Shown: positions 51,642 to 61,569, numbered from the stretch's first letter. The stretch is 64,000 nucleotides of DNA from Alistipes sp. (GCA_017381935.1 JAFOBG010000019.1:59470-123469), one strand, 5' to 3'. Numbers and translations are program-made. The notes: a model not told the origin generated them from the sequence alone.

Positions 51642-54602
51642 ATGAAATCAAATATTATACAGAAACTATATATTTTCCTAATATTGCTTAGTATTTCAGC
51701 CACTGTGTCGGCAGAATCTAAGCGTGTTATATCTGAGGATGTAAAGGCGTCAATCTCTCAGACGCTTACTCGTATTGTGCAACGAGAGATTAAGGGAGTC
51801 CCAGTAACTGTGTCTTCTGCAACTGTTAAGGGAAATAAGGTTCGTATAGTAGCATCTGTTGGTATGTCGTACTATCCGATAAGAGAGGATAATCTTAAGG
51901 CGATTTATGATTCGGTACGAATATGTCTGCCTTACTATCTGCGTGAGAAACAGATTGATATTATTTCAGATGGAAACTCTTTGAGTTTCTATATCCCGTT
52001 GTATCATCGCACTTTGACAAAAGGTGTTAAACCATTTGTAAATAGTTCTGAAGGTGGACAATTAGTCCGTTTTGAGAGACCTTATGAGATTACGAAGGGT
52101 CTTGCGGGCAGACATGTAGCTATGTGGCAGAGCCATGGGCGATATTTTGATGTTAAGAGAAATGAGTGGAGTTGGCAACGTTCTTTGCTGTGGCAGACAG
52201 TTGAGGATTTATATACCCAGAGCTACGTTTTGCCATATCTTGTTCCAATGCTTGAGAGCGCAGGTGCTACGGTTATGTTGCCTCGAGAGAGAGATTTTCA
52301 AACTAACGAGATAATTGTTGATAATGACGGTGTCGGCTATAGAGAGATAGTAGGAAAAACAATTTGGAATAGCGTAGAGTGTGGTTTTGCGCATAAGAAG
52401 AGTAGCTATCTGTCGGGTGAAAATCCATTTAAGGATGGTAGCTGCCGTGTAATACGTACGGTTAATGATTTGAGCGCAGCAAGTACTGCTCAGTGGTCTG
52501 CGTCGTTTAAGGAGAGTGGCGACTATGCACTTTATGTAAGCTATAAGTCTTTTCCAAATAGTGCAGATGGTGCTATATATACAATCTTCCATGCAGGAGG
52601 TAGTAGCCGAGTTAAGGTTAATCAGCAGATTGGAGGAGGTACGTGGATATATTTGGGCACCTACCGTTTTAAGTCAGGCGCAGAGAGGGTAGTTGTCTCG
52701 TTATCTAACTTTTACTCTGAGGAGGGGGCTATTGTTAGTGCAGACGCTGTTAAAATAGGAGGCGGTTATGGAAATATAGCACGTACAGTGTGCGATTCAT
52801 TACGTGTTGAGGGATGCGATTATACGCCTGTAACAAGTGGCATGCCTCGTTATTGTGAGGGTGCAAGATATTGGCTACAATGGGCAGGATTTGATTATAG
52901 CGTTTATAGCCCGCAGGATGATTGCAACGACTATAAGGATGATTATATGTGTCGTGGTGAGTGGGTTAATGCCCTTATGGGAGGCTCCGATAGATTAAAG
53001 AAGGAGGAGGGACTTGGAATACCTATTGACCTCTCCTTGGCTTTTCATTCAGATGCAGGTATTACCAATGATGATGCTACAATAGGAACGCTCGGAATCT
53101 TCTATACTAAGTTTAAGAAAGGAAAGTTTGAAGGCGGCTCTAAAAGGTATCTATCTCGAGATTTGACAGATCTTATAATGTCTCAGATTACAGATGATAT
53201 TCGAGCTACCTACGAGCCGGAGTGGCGACGTAGAGGAATGTGGAATCGTTCTTACTTCGAGGCACGTGTGCCATCAACTCCGACAATGTTACTTGAACTA
53301 CTCTCTCATCAGAACCTTGCAGATATGCGATTGGGACACGATCCTAATTTTAAGTTTATAGTCTCTCGTGCTATATATAAGGCTATATTGAGACATGTGT
53401 CTGCCCAATATGACCAACCTTATTGTGTTACGCCACTGCCTGTAAATTCGTTCGCTACCACTCCTATTGATGGTGATGGGGTAAAACTGAGTTGGTTGCC
53501 AACTGAGGACTCGTTGGAGGTAACGGCTAAACCTACGGCATATGTTGTTTATACAAGAGAGGGAGATGGTGGGTTTGATAATGGACAAATAGTTACGGAT
53601 ACTTCATTTATTACCAGACAGAAAGATGGTGTTATATATAGTTATCGTGTAACTGCAATTAATGCGGGTGGAGAGAGCTTTCCAAGTGAGACTTTGGCTG
53701 TCTGTGTAAATTCTACCTCTCCTGTTGCGGCAATGGTAATCAATGGCTTTGATAGAGTCGCTGCTCCTGAGTGTAGGGAGGATGGTTTCCATAATGAATT
53801 TGATAGTGGTGTGGCCTATATACGTGATGTCGCATTTATAGGAGAACAACGAGTGCATGATATCTCAAAGCGCAGAGAGAAGGTAGAGAGTCTTGCCTTC
53901 GGAGTCTCTTATAGCAACCATGCAGGTCAAATTGTTGGAGGTAATACATTTGATTACCCATATATGCATGGCGTAAGTCTTACAGCGGCAAATTGTTCAT
54001 TCTTCTCATCAAGTGTTGCTGCGGTGGAGAGTGGTAGTGTCGATTTGTCTGGCTTTAATATGGTCGATTTGATACTTGGTAAGCAGAGAACAACAGTAGT
54101 TGGTAGAGGTGTGGCTCCTACAAATTATACTTGTTTTTCAAGTGATTTGCAGAGAGTTATATCGTATTATCTAAAATCTGGTGGAGCTCTGTTTGTTTCA
54201 GGCTCATATATTGGAACGGATCTGCTTGGTACTACTGCTTTGTTAGAGCAAAATTCAGATTTTGCTAAGAATAGTCTTCATTTGTCGTTTGTCGGCAATC
54301 AGATTACAAAGTGTTCTAAAGTAACAACAAAGAGTAGGGATGCAGTAAGATTGTCTTGTAGAGAGTATGAGTTCTGTCGTGAATATCGTTCTGATTATTA
54401 CAACGTAAACTCGGTAGATGGTTTTATGGCAGCCTCCGGCGCAAAAGAGTTGATGAAGTATCCAGATAGCGGTATTGCAGCTGCTGTAGGCTATAAAAAT
54501 GAACATGCAACCTTTGTTATGGGATTCCCGTTTGAGTCTATAACCGATCCGGAAAGTAGAGATTGCCTAATGAAAGATATTGTTAATTTCCTAATACACT
54601 AA
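51642..54602 (+). CDS. Xanthan-lyase/golvesin-type exported protein with amidase-like fold
   Basis: A 986-residue exported protein (signal peptide to about 25). Residues about 165-245 resemble the first half of an N-acetylmuramoyl-L-alanine amidase (AMWQSHGRYFD, ESAGATVMLPRERD). Residues about 265-375 are a golvesin-like Xly carbohydrate-binding domain inserted there. The amidase-like half resumes near 400-590 with LAFHSDAG (466-473). An FN3 domain is at about 600-690, and a C-terminal hydrolase-like or lectin region follows. The family is annotated as 'xanthan lyase' in Bacteroides, but that activity is not shown by the sequence. Substrate: peptidoglycan or an extracellular polysaccharide (inference). 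Confidence 0.75.
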   Translation: MKSNIIQKLYIFLILLSISATVSAESKRVISEDVKASISQTLTRIVQREIKGVPVTVSSATVKGNKVRIVASVGMSYYPIREDNLKAIYDSVRICLPYYLREKQIDIISDGNSLSFYIPLYHRTLTKGVKPFVNSSEGGQLVRFERPYEITKGLAGRHVAMWQSHGRYFDVKRNEWSWQRSLLWQTVEDLYTQSYVLPYLVPMLESAGATVMLPRERDFQTNEIIVDNDGVGYREIVGKTIWNSVECGFAHKKSSYLSGENPFKDGSCRVIRTVNDLSAASTAQWSASFKESGDYALYVSYKSFPNSADGAIYTIFHAGGSSRVKVNQQIGGGTWIYLGTYRFKSGAERVVVSLSNFYSEEGAIVSADAVKIGGGYGNIARTVCDSLRVEGCDYTPVTSGMPRYCEGARYWLQWAGFDYSVYSPQDDCNDYKDDYMCRGEWVNALMGGSDRLKKEEGLGIPIDLSLAFHSDAGITNDDATIGTLGIFYTKFKKGKFEGGSKRYLSRDLTDLIMSQITDDIRATYEPEWRRRGMWNRSYFEARVPSTPTMLLELLSHQNLADMRLGHDPNFKFIVSRAIYKAILRHVSAQYDQPYCVTPLPVNSFATTPIDGDGVKLSWLPTEDSLEVTAKPTAYVVYTREGDGGFDNGQIVTDTSFITRQKDGVIYSYRVTAINAGGESFPSETLAVCVNSTSPVAAMVINGFDRVAAPECREDGFHNEFDSGVAYIRDVAFIGEQRVHDISKRREKVESLAFGVSYSNHAGQIVGGNTFDYPYMHGVSLTAANCSFFSSSVAAVESGSVDLSGFNMVDLILGKQRTTVVGRGVAPTNYTCFSSDLQRVISYYLKSGGALFVSGSYIGTDLLGTTALLEQNSDFAKNSLHLSFVGNQITKCSKVTTKSRDAVRLSCREYEFCREYRSDYYNVNSVDGFMAASGAKELMKYPDSGIAAAVGYKNEHATFVMGFPFESITDPESRDCLMKDIVNFLIH

Positions 54603-54605
54603 CCT

Positions 54606-56216
54606 GTGAAACGAATACTTTTAGTTGTCTTTGCAATTATTTGTACAACAGTTGTTTATGCTGTTGATTATGCAAATGTAATTGTGCCCCGCCCAGTTAG
54701 CTGTGAGGCGGTAGAGGGTAATTTTGCTCTTACTCCAAAAACTGTTGTTCGTGCAGAGTCTTTGTCTCTTGTTCGTGCTGGTGAGATATTTGCAGAAGAC
54801 CTTGAAGTGGTACTTGGTAAAACCCTGATTGTAAAGAAGTCATCTCCTCGTACAAATGCTATTAACCTATCTGTTGATGCAACAACTCTTGAGTCAGAGC
54901 AGTATATGCTTAAGATTACTAATGTTGGCGTTTGGATTGTAGGCGGTTCGGAGCGTGCTGTCTTCTTTGGATTGCAAAGTCTGTTACAGATTGCTGCAGC
55001 CTCACCACTTTCCAATGATACTCTGACTTTGGCAGCAGTTACTATAGCAGATAAACCTCACTTTGAGTATCGAGGATCAATGCTTGATGTATGTCGTCAT
55101 ATCTTTGCGGTAGAGGATGTGAAGAGATATATTGATATACTTGCCCTTCATAAGATTAATAAGTTTCATTGGCATCTTACAGAGGACCAGGGATGGAGAA
55201 TTGAGATTAAACAATATCCGGAACTCTCGCATGTCGGAGCATACCGTCATCAGACCATTGTTGGTAGAAATCGCCACTCTAAGGTCTATGATAATACATA
55301 TTATGGTGGAATCTTTACTCAAGAGGAGGTTAAAGAGATTGTAGCCTATGCAGCAGAGCGATATATAGATGTTATTCCTGAGATAGAGATGCCTGGACAT
55401 GCTGTCGCTGCTCTTACAACCTATCCATATTTGGGCTGTTCTGGAGGCCCTTATGAGGTATGGACTCGTTGGGGTATTAGTAAGAATATCTTCTGTGCGG
55501 GAAAAGATACAACCTTCGAGTTTATCGAAAATGTGCTTACTGAGGTGTTGGAACTCTTCCCATATAAATATATCCATATTGGAGGCGATGAGGCTCCTCG
55601 TGATGAGTGGAAGAAGTGCCCTCACTGCCAAAAGCGTATCAAGGATGAGGGTTTGAAGGATGAACACCAACTTCAAAGCTACTTTATGGAGCGTATTGAG
55701 CGTTGGCTTAATGAGCGTGGACGCTCTATAATTGGTTGGGATGAGATTCTTCAGGGCGGAATTTCAAAGAGCGCAACTGTTATGTCATGGCGAGGCTCAA
55801 AAGGCGGTATTGCGGCGGCAAAACTTGGTAATCATGTTATTATGGCTCCAAATACTCATTGCTATATTGACTATTATCAGACTTCAGACCATAAGGCTAA
55901 CGGAGAACCGCTTGGTAATGGTCGTTTCCCTGTAACACTTCGCAAAACCTATGACCTTGATCCTTACGTGGGCCTTAATGAAGAGCAGCAGAAATTTATT
56001 AAGGGTGTTCAGGTTAATCTGTGGACTGAGTATATCTCGACTTTTGACCACCTCCAGCATATGCTTTTACCACGCCTTGCTGCTCTTGCAGAGACAGGTT
56101 GGTCGTATGGCAACAAGGATTATAGCGACTTCTCTCGCCGTATGCATATACTGCGTAAACTATATGATAAACAAGGCTTTAACTATGCCCCATACTTCTT
56201 TAATGGTATAGAGTAA
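54606..56216 (+). CDS. Beta-N-acetylhexosaminidase, GH20
   Basis: A 536-residue secreted glycosidase that removes terminal GlcNAc/GalNAc. Signal peptide to about 20; N-terminal GH20b domain; catalytic barrel with YRGSMLDVCRH, HWHLTEDQGWR, EIEMPGH and the catalytic pair D328-E329 in GGDEAP. The start is GTG at 54606, 3 nt after the previous stop. It overlaps the transporter gene by one base. With the amidase-like neighbour it fits glycan or peptidoglycan recycling (inference). Confidence 0.94.
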   Translation: MKRILLVVFAIICTTVVYAVDYANVIVPRPVSCEAVEGNFALTPKTVVRAESLSLVRAGEIFAEDLEVVLGKTLIVKKSSPRTNAINLSVDATTLESEQYMLKITNVGVWIVGGSERAVFFGLQSLLQIAAASPLSNDTLTLAAVTIADKPHFEYRGSMLDVCRHIFAVEDVKRYIDILALHKINKFHWHLTEDQGWRIEIKQYPELSHVGAYRHQTIVGRNRHSKVYDNTYYGGIFTQEEVKEIVAYAAERYIDVIPEIEMPGHAVAALTTYPYLGCSGGPYEVWTRWGISKNIFCAGKDTTFEFIENVLTEVLELFPYKYIHIGGDEAPRDEWKKCPHCQKRIKDEGLKDEHQLQSYFMERIERWLNERGRSIIGWDEILQGGISKSATVMSWRGSKGGIAAAKLGNHVIMAPNTHCYIDYYQTSDHKANGEPLGNGRFPVTLRKTYDLDPYVGLNEEQQKFIKGVQVNLWTEYISTFDHLQHMLLPRLAALAETGWSYGNKDYSDFSRRMHILRKLYDKQGFNYAPYFFNGIE

Positions 56217-57112
56217 TGAGAAAGGTGTCGGCACATACTATGCGTACTATATCCATGCCATTTGGTATGATAGTAGGTGCGTTGTTATGTCGCCAGATTG
56301 TAGCATTGGATAGCTGGAGTGGGGGATACCTCACTCCACTGCTTATTTTTACAATGCTATTTTTTACATATTGTAGGGTCGATATAACCAAAATGCGTAT
56401 CTCGATGATGCACTTTTGGCTCTTTGCGGCACAGGTTGTGGGCTCTATGGCTGTTTATACCCTTACTCTACCATTTGGACAAACTATTGCTCAAGGGGCG
56501 ATGATATGTTCTCTTGCTCCAATAGCAATGGCTGCCGTGGTAATAGGAGGTATGTTGGGTGCAAATATAGAGACAATGACAACTTATAGCCTGATTTGTA
56601 ATGTGGGAACAGCCTTTGTTGCTCCATTTCTTCTTTCGTGGGTAGGTAATGGAGATTGTACTCTAATGCAGATACTCTCTAAAGTCGCACCTCTGCTTGT
56701 TGCGCCATTTGTTGCCGGGCAGTTGTGTCGCTTTTGCTTGCCGAAGGTGGCTTTGTGGGTTGCAGGACATAGTCGTATGTCATTCTATATATGGCTTATA
56801 TCGCTTACCATTGTCGTCGGTCGAACTACAGCGTTTGTTATTGACCATAGCGCTACAGATAGCACTATAGAGATTATTTTAGCCGTTATAGCAGGAGTAA
56901 TATGTATCTTGCAATTTGCCCTTGGTCGTAAAATAGGAGCCAAATATGGAGATGTTGTTGCCGGAGGACAATCGTTGGGACAGAAAAATACTGTGCTTGC
57001 TGTTTGGATGGCTCAATCCTTTTTGGACTCACTATCTTGTGTAGCTCCGACAGCATATATACTATGGCAAAATATAGTAAATTCGTACCAAATATATAAG
57101 AAGAGAGATTAA
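56216..57112 (+). CDS. BASS-family (bile acid:sodium symporter-like) transporter
   Basis: A 298-residue membrane protein with 9-10 hydrophobic segments. It contains the conserved GGQSLGQKNTVLAVWMAQ and GANIETMTTYSLICN segments of the BASS superfamily. The substrate is unknown. Start and stop codons overlap those of the GH20 gene upstream and dusB downstream (TAATG each), so expression is tightly coupled. Confidence 0.8.
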   Translation: MRKVSAHTMRTISMPFGMIVGALLCRQIVALDSWSGGYLTPLLIFTMLFFTYCRVDITKMRISMMHFWLFAAQVVGSMAVYTLTLPFGQTIAQGAMICSLAPIAMAAVVIGGMLGANIETMTTYSLICNVGTAFVAPFLLSWVGNGDCTLMQILSKVAPLLVAPFVAGQLCRFCLPKVALWVAGHSRMSFYIWLISLTIVVGRTTAFVIDHSATDSTIEIILAVIAGVICILQFALGRKIGAKYGDVVAGGQSLGQKNTVLAVWMAQSFLDSLSCVAPTAYILWQNIVNSYQIYKKRD

Positions 57113-58134
57113 TGAAGATAGGAGATGTAGAGTTACAAGACCGTGCGTTATTTCTTGCACCTATGGAGGATGTTACCGATCCATCGTTTCGCTATATGTG
57201 TAAACGATTTGGTGCAGATATGGTAACTACAGAGTTTATCTCTTCAGATGGACTGATACGTGATGCCAGAAAGTCGCTTGCAAAACTTAATATCTCGGAC
57301 TTTGAGCGTCCTGTGGGTATCCAAATATATGGAAACCAGATAGAACCGATGGTTGAAGCTGCAAAGATTGCTGAGAGAGCTAATCCTGATGTTATAGATA
57401 TCAACTTTGGTTGCCCGATGAAAAAGATAGCGGGCAGGGGTGCTGGTAGTGGAATGATGCGTGATGTGCCTCTTATGGTTGAAATGACTCGTCAAATTGT
57501 AGATGCAGTAAACAAACCGGTTACCGTTAAAACTCGTTTAGGCTGGGATGATACGAGTAAAAATATCGAGGATATTGCTCATCGACTACAAGATGTAGGT
57601 ATTGCGGCCCTTACAATCCATGGTCGTACTCGTTGTCAATTATATACGGGAGAGGCTGATTGGACTCTGATTGGTAAAATTAAGAATGACCCGACAATTC
57701 ATATCCCGATTATTGGTAATGGAGATGTAAATTCAGCTGAAAAGGCAAAACAGATGTTTGATCGCTATGGTGTTGATGGTGTTATGATAGGCCGTGCTAC
57801 TTATGGTCGTCCGTGGATATTCAGAGAGGTGAGACACTATCTTGAGACAGGAGAGATACTGCCACAACCATCTGTCATTGAACGTGTTGCTATTGCTAAG
57901 GAGCATCTTTCAAAATCAATTGAGATAAAGGGTGATAAAGTTGGTATATTTGAAATGCGCCGCCACTTGTCAAACTACTTTAAGGGTCTTCCTAATTTCA
58001 AGGAGACAAGAATGAAACTTGTAACCCTTACTGATGTTGAGCAGTTGCAAGATACAATATCATCCATCGCTGATATTTGGGGTGATTATGACTTTGGAGA
58101 GGTTGTTCCGCCACCATTGTCGCATGATATATAG
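57112..58134 (+). CDS. dusB: tRNA-dihydrouridine synthase
   Basis: A 340-residue FMN enzyme that reduces uridine in tRNA D-loops. The N terminus FLAPMEDVTDPSFR, the catalytic cysteine in NFGCPMKK, KTRLGW, IHGRTR and IGNGDV (FMN site) are diagnostic of the DusB subgroup. Last gene of the GH20-transporter operon; its ATG overlaps the transporter stop. Confidence 0.93.
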   Translation: MKIGDVELQDRALFLAPMEDVTDPSFRYMCKRFGADMVTTEFISSDGLIRDARKSLAKLNISDFERPVGIQIYGNQIEPMVEAAKIAERANPDVIDINFGCPMKKIAGRGAGSGMMRDVPLMVEMTRQIVDAVNKPVTVKTRLGWDDTSKNIEDIAHRLQDVGIAALTIHGRTRCQLYTGEADWTLIGKIKNDPTIHIPIIGNGDVNSAEKAKQMFDRYGVDGVMIGRATYGRPWIFREVRHYLETGEILPQPSVIERVAIAKEHLSKSIEIKGDKVGIFEMRRHLSNYFKGLPNFKETRMKLVTLTDVEQLQDTISSIADIWGDYDFGEVVPPPLSHDI

Positions 58135-58168
58135 TGTAGTTAGTTTTGTTATTGATAAAACATCTATT

Positions 58169-59932
58169 ATGAAGAGATTATTGGGAGTACTACTTCTTGT
58201 TATTCTGATTTTTACCTCATGTATAGACTCTACCTTAGAGGGCGTTAATAGTACTAGAGACTTTAGCGCAACTATAGTAGGTGATATATATGAAGGTCTG
58301 GAGGAGTGTGATATTGCTTGGGAGAAGAGTGATCAGTTGACTATATTTTCAAGAACAACAATCAATCGTAAGTATCAAATAAAAAACTTAAATCGTGGTA
58401 GCTCTACTGCGAAATTTGAATATTGTGGGTCTGTAGAGGGCGCATCATTGCCTTTATCTGCGAATTATGGTCTCTATCCATATGACGCTGAGGCGAGTAT
58501 TAGTGGAGATATAATTACCACTACTCTTCCGACCATACAGAGCTATGAAAAGGGGAGTTTTTACAGATTGATGGTGGCAAAATCAAATAACACTAATTTA
58601 GCTTTTAAGGGTGGAAGTGCTTTGATGAAAATTACACTTTCTAAGAGCATTGATGCTAACTATACACTGAGATATATCACTCTGACTTCGCTCACTAAAC
58701 AAATTGCAGGTCGTATCTCTATTAATTTAGCCTCTGAAAGTAGTCAGTATATCGTTTCATCAGATGGTTACAATGATATAACGCTTGCAGATATAAACGT
58801 TGATATTACAGCAGAAGAGCAATCTTTCTATATTGCTATGCCTAGTGGTATATATACCGATAAATCACTTCTTGTAACTCTTGGTTATGATGATGGAGTT
58901 AAAGAGATTTTACTGTCAGAATTCAGCGTTAGTAGAGGGGCAATAAAGACTGTCGAGTATAATATTACGACAGAGAATGATTTTACGCAAGAGCTAACTC
59001 CAAGACCGACTCCGAGTCCTAAACATAATAAGATATACTATGAAGCCATAGCGAAGGTTGTACCATATAATACTAATGCTTTTGATGCCAATATTATAAG
59101 TAATGATTTTGACACTTCAATTAGGGAAGGTAAAATTACATTTGATAAAGATATAACCCAAATTGGCAGTGAAGCTTTTAATAACTGCGATTTACTTCTA
59201 AGTGTTACAATGCCAGATAGAGTAACCGAAATAGGAAGTTTTGCCTTCGCTCGATGTATCAATCTTAGAAATATTACAATTCCTAATAGTGTAACTGACG
59301 TTGGGGAATATGCATTTTTATATTGTTATCAACTATCTGCATTTAATAGTCCATTAGCATCTGCAGATAAGCGTTGCCTTATTGTGAATGGAGTACTTAA
59401 GGCATTTGCTAGTAATAACAACAATAACAGAAATGTTGAATATATCATTCCTAATAACGTAACAGAGATTGGAAATACAGTCTTTTATGGCTGTTCAAGT
59501 TTTGTAGATGTGGTTATTCCGAATAAAGTAACAAAAATCGGGAATGAGGCTTTTGCATATTGTTCTTATCTTGAACGTGTTAATATGAATAATTCTGTAG
59601 TCTCTATTGGGAAACGTGCATTCTATAAATGTAATGAACTTTCTAAAATAGTTATCCCAGATAGTGTAACATCAATAGGGAATGAAGCTTTTTGTGGTTG
59701 TAGTAATATGGTTACAGTAACTATTGGAACAGGTGTGAAAAATATAGGATCAAGAACATTCTTTACTTGTTATAATCTCAAGGAGGTATATTGTAAACCA
59801 ATAGTCCCCCCTGCGGGAGTCCCTTTTGAGGGTACTTTATCTACCACTATCTATGTGCCAAGAGCTTCATTGTCATCTTATAGAACATCCTGGAATCACA
59901 TTGCTGGCAATATTATGCCGTATGACTTTTAG
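58169..59932 (+). CDS. Fimbrillin-like head + BspA-type leucine-rich repeat lipoprotein
   Basis: A 587-residue lipoprotein (lipobox FTSC). About 25-300: a fimbrillin/Mfa-like domain (IAWEKSDQLTIFS, ANYGLYPYD, IAMPSGIY). About 345-560: BspA-like LRR_5 repeats with the pattern xIPNSVTxIGxxAFxxCxxL, at least seven copies. BspA proteins bind host or bacterial surfaces. The ATG at 58169 places the signal correctly; upstream extension is rejected because it overlaps dusB. It is followed by a bidirectional terminator. Confidence 0.85.
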   Translation: MKRLLGVLLLVILIFTSCIDSTLEGVNSTRDFSATIVGDIYEGLEECDIAWEKSDQLTIFSRTTINRKYQIKNLNRGSSTAKFEYCGSVEGASLPLSANYGLYPYDAEASISGDIITTTLPTIQSYEKGSFYRLMVAKSNNTNLAFKGGSALMKITLSKSIDANYTLRYITLTSLTKQIAGRISINLASESSQYIVSSDGYNDITLADINVDITAEEQSFYIAMPSGIYTDKSLLVTLGYDDGVKEILLSEFSVSRGAIKTVEYNITTENDFTQELTPRPTPSPKHNKIYYEAIAKVVPYNTNAFDANIISNDFDTSIREGKITFDKDITQIGSEAFNNCDLLLSVTMPDRVTEIGSFAFARCINLRNITIPNSVTDVGEYAFLYCYQLSAFNSPLASADKRCLIVNGVLKAFASNNNNNRNVEYIIPNNVTEIGNTVFYGCSSFVDVVIPNKVTKIGNEAFAYCSYLERVNMNNSVVSIGKRAFYKCNELSKIVIPDSVTSIGNEAFCGCSNMVTVTIGTGVKNIGSRTFFTCYNLKEVYCKPIVPPAGVPFEGTLSTTIYVPRASLSSYRTSWNHIAGNIMPYDF

Positions 59933-59954
59933 CGATTGCAATGCTGTATAAAAC

Positions 59955-59989
59955 AAAAAAACAGACCCATGCGGGTCTGTTTTTTTTTG
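59955..59989. terminator. Bidirectional terminator
   Basis: ACAGACCC/GGGTCTGT perfect stem with ATGC loop (59961-59980), flanked by A run and T run. It serves the BspA-like gene and the convergent Spy-like gene. Confidence 0.85.
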
Positions 59990-59996
59990 TTACTTG

Positions 59997-60485
59997 TTAC
60001 TCCCTTGGGCCGCCTTCGCCACGACCAGGACCACGACCTTTACCACCCTCTGGACGATTAGGTCGCATAGCTCTCTTCTCGACTAAGAAGATTTTTGAAA
60101 GTTGCTCTGGAGTGAGATAATCTTTAAATACACGCATATACTCCTTTTTGCAAGCGATAATATCAGCATCAGCATTGAGCTGATCCATAACCATACGGAA
60201 AGCAAGCTTCTCGTTAATATCTTTACCCTGGTATCCATCCATGAGCATCTTAAGATCTTTGCGAATCTTGCGAATTTCGTTCTGATAAGCAAGATATACA
60301 GGTGCAAACTTCTCAGCCTGCTCAGGCGTGAGCTTGAGCTCTTCAACAAGACCTGCAATACGCTCTACAGGACTCTTTCTTGGACCGTGCTCACCACGTC
60401 CGCCCATTCCAGGGCCCATAGGTGGTTGAGCTGTTGCCATGTTTACGGCAAATGCAGCAATAATGAGTGTAAAAAGTTTTTTCAT
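59997..60485 (-). CDS. Spy/CpxP-like periplasmic protein
   Basis: A 162-residue exported protein (signal peptide ending near ATAQ). Helical core with the LTPEQ motif twice (about 52-56 and 124-128), typical of the Spy/CpxP LTxxQ fold. A Gly/Arg/Pro-rich C-terminal tail follows. Such proteins are envelope chaperones or metal sensors; no partner sensor is adjacent. It uses a TATCTTTG box (plus 60510-60517) that sits in the 3' end of the luxC-like gene. Confidence 0.75.
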   Translation of the reverse strand: MKKLFTLIIAAFAVNMATAQPPMGPGMGGRGEHGPRKSPVERIAGLVEELKLTPEQAEKFAPVYLAYQNEIRKIRKDLKMLMDGYQGKDINEKLAFRMVMDQLNADADIIACKKEYMRVFKDYLTPEQLSKIFLVEKRAMRPNRPEGGKGRGPGRGEGGPRE

Positions 60486-60506
60486 ATTCTTTGGTTTTAG
60501 ATTCTT

Positions 60507-61466
60507 TTACAAAGATAGTAAAAATTTCATAACATCCACCTGATCTGCATAATCATTTAATGATGGATATTGCCCTTGCCCAAAATCCACAGTTCGAGAG
60601 TGTACTTTTTGTGAGCATACGACACACTGAATACGATTGTCATTCTCGCTAAGCCATTCCTTTACACTGTCAAGAGAGTCATAACGACAGATATTTATAC
60701 AGCTTATATGGCGTGGAAACTCAGCCTTACCCTCTATAAGTAGAGCACCATTACAATCTAAAAACTCTTTGCCTTGCATTGTCATTAGGGCCCGAGCATG
60801 ACGATAGTTATTTATATAACTCTGCGGCATTTGAGGTACTGAGAGATTGAAATTGAAGTTGTGAGGCGCAAAAATTAATGATACATTTCTGCAACCAAGA
60901 CCAGAGTAGGTAAATATATCCTTCGCAAGACACTCTAATTGCTTGTTGTTTTCTTCTCCGGTCAATATAGCTACAGAGTGGCGAGAGCCTCGTATGAGGG
61001 TTGGAATGTTGCCAAACATACTTTTGAAGTGTAATGCTGCACTATCACTGCCTGTCGCAATTACTGCATCTACGCTTTGGCCGTTGTATTGCTCTATGGT
61101 TAGTGTAGGCTCGATATCCTGCAACTGATTGACAATGTACTCCATTAGTACTCGGTCCTTAGATGAATACTTGACAACGGGAATATTGCCACTTACAATG
61201 GTGTATAATAGGTCCGCAAATCCAACTGCCGGAATGTTTCCAGCCATAATAATAGCAACTCTCTTTGGATGTTGTGTTGTGATATGGTAACTGTTTAACC
61301 ACTCGCAGAACTTCTGCCTATCTAACATCTGCATACATATTGCCTCAATGGCAATATCTATTTGACAAAACCAGCAGTTTTGCTCTTGAGCATCCTTTAT
61401 TACCTGCTCAGGAATACTCTTAAGACGCACTGATAGTTCTGAAAATATATCTACATAACACTTCAT
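60507..61466 (-). CDS. LuxC-family acyl-CoA reductase
   Basis: A 319-residue member of the LuxC (PF05893) fold, related to aldehyde dehydrogenases. The nucleophile is C192 in SGLGCRNVSL. MAGNIPAVGF and GSDSAALHFKSMFG form the NADPH-binding part. In bacteria without luciferase, such enzymes reduce acyl-CoA or acyl-ACP, for example in flexirubin or aryl-polyene-like pathways; no such genes are seen here. Only 4 nt separate the -7 box TATATTTG (plus 61471-61478) from the ATG. Confidence 0.85.
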   Translation of the reverse strand: MKCYVDIFSELSVRLKSIPEQVIKDAQEQNCWFCQIDIAIEAICMQMLDRQKFCEWLNSYHITTQHPKRVAIIMAGNIPAVGFADLLYTIVSGNIPVVKYSSKDRVLMEYIVNQLQDIEPTLTIEQYNGQSVDAVIATGSDSAALHFKSMFGNIPTLIRGSRHSVAILTGEENNKQLECLAKDIFTYSGLGCRNVSLIFAPHNFNFNLSVPQMPQSYINNYRHARALMTMQGKEFLDCNGALLIEGKAEFPRHISCINICRYDSLDSVKEWLSENDNRIQCVVCSQKVHSRTVDFGQGQYPSLNDYADQVDVMKFLLSL

Positions 61467-61470
61467 AATG

Positions 61471-61478
61471 CAAATATA
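61471..61478 (-). promoter_or_regulatory. LuxC-type gene -7 box, 4 nt from ATG
   Basis: TATATTTG on the minus strand, separated from the ATG by four bases. No -33 match was found. Confidence 0.55.
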
Positions 61479-61505
61479 ACAAATTAAAACAAAATAATAC
61501 CATCT

Positions 61506-61540
61506 AAAAAAAAGAGGTCGCCAAATTTTGGCGACCTCTA
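61506..61540 (-). terminator. Terminator of the beta-helix surface protein gene
   Basis: AGAGGTCGCC/GGCGACCTCT 10-bp stem (61513-61522 with 61530-61539), inner A/T pairing, T run on the minus strand. Confidence 0.85.
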
Positions 61541-61569
61541 TCTAAATATCTTATTCGTGTAGTGCGCAA

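Noticed and set aside
55077-55676. Minus-strand 199-codon frame inside the GH20 gene
   Set aside because: It is antisense to the catalytic barrel, with no start context or recognisable domain.
60507-61466. Bioluminescence operon suggested by the LuxC-like gene
   Set aside because: No luxA, luxB, luxD or luxE relatives are present; LuxC-fold reductases occur widely without luminescence.
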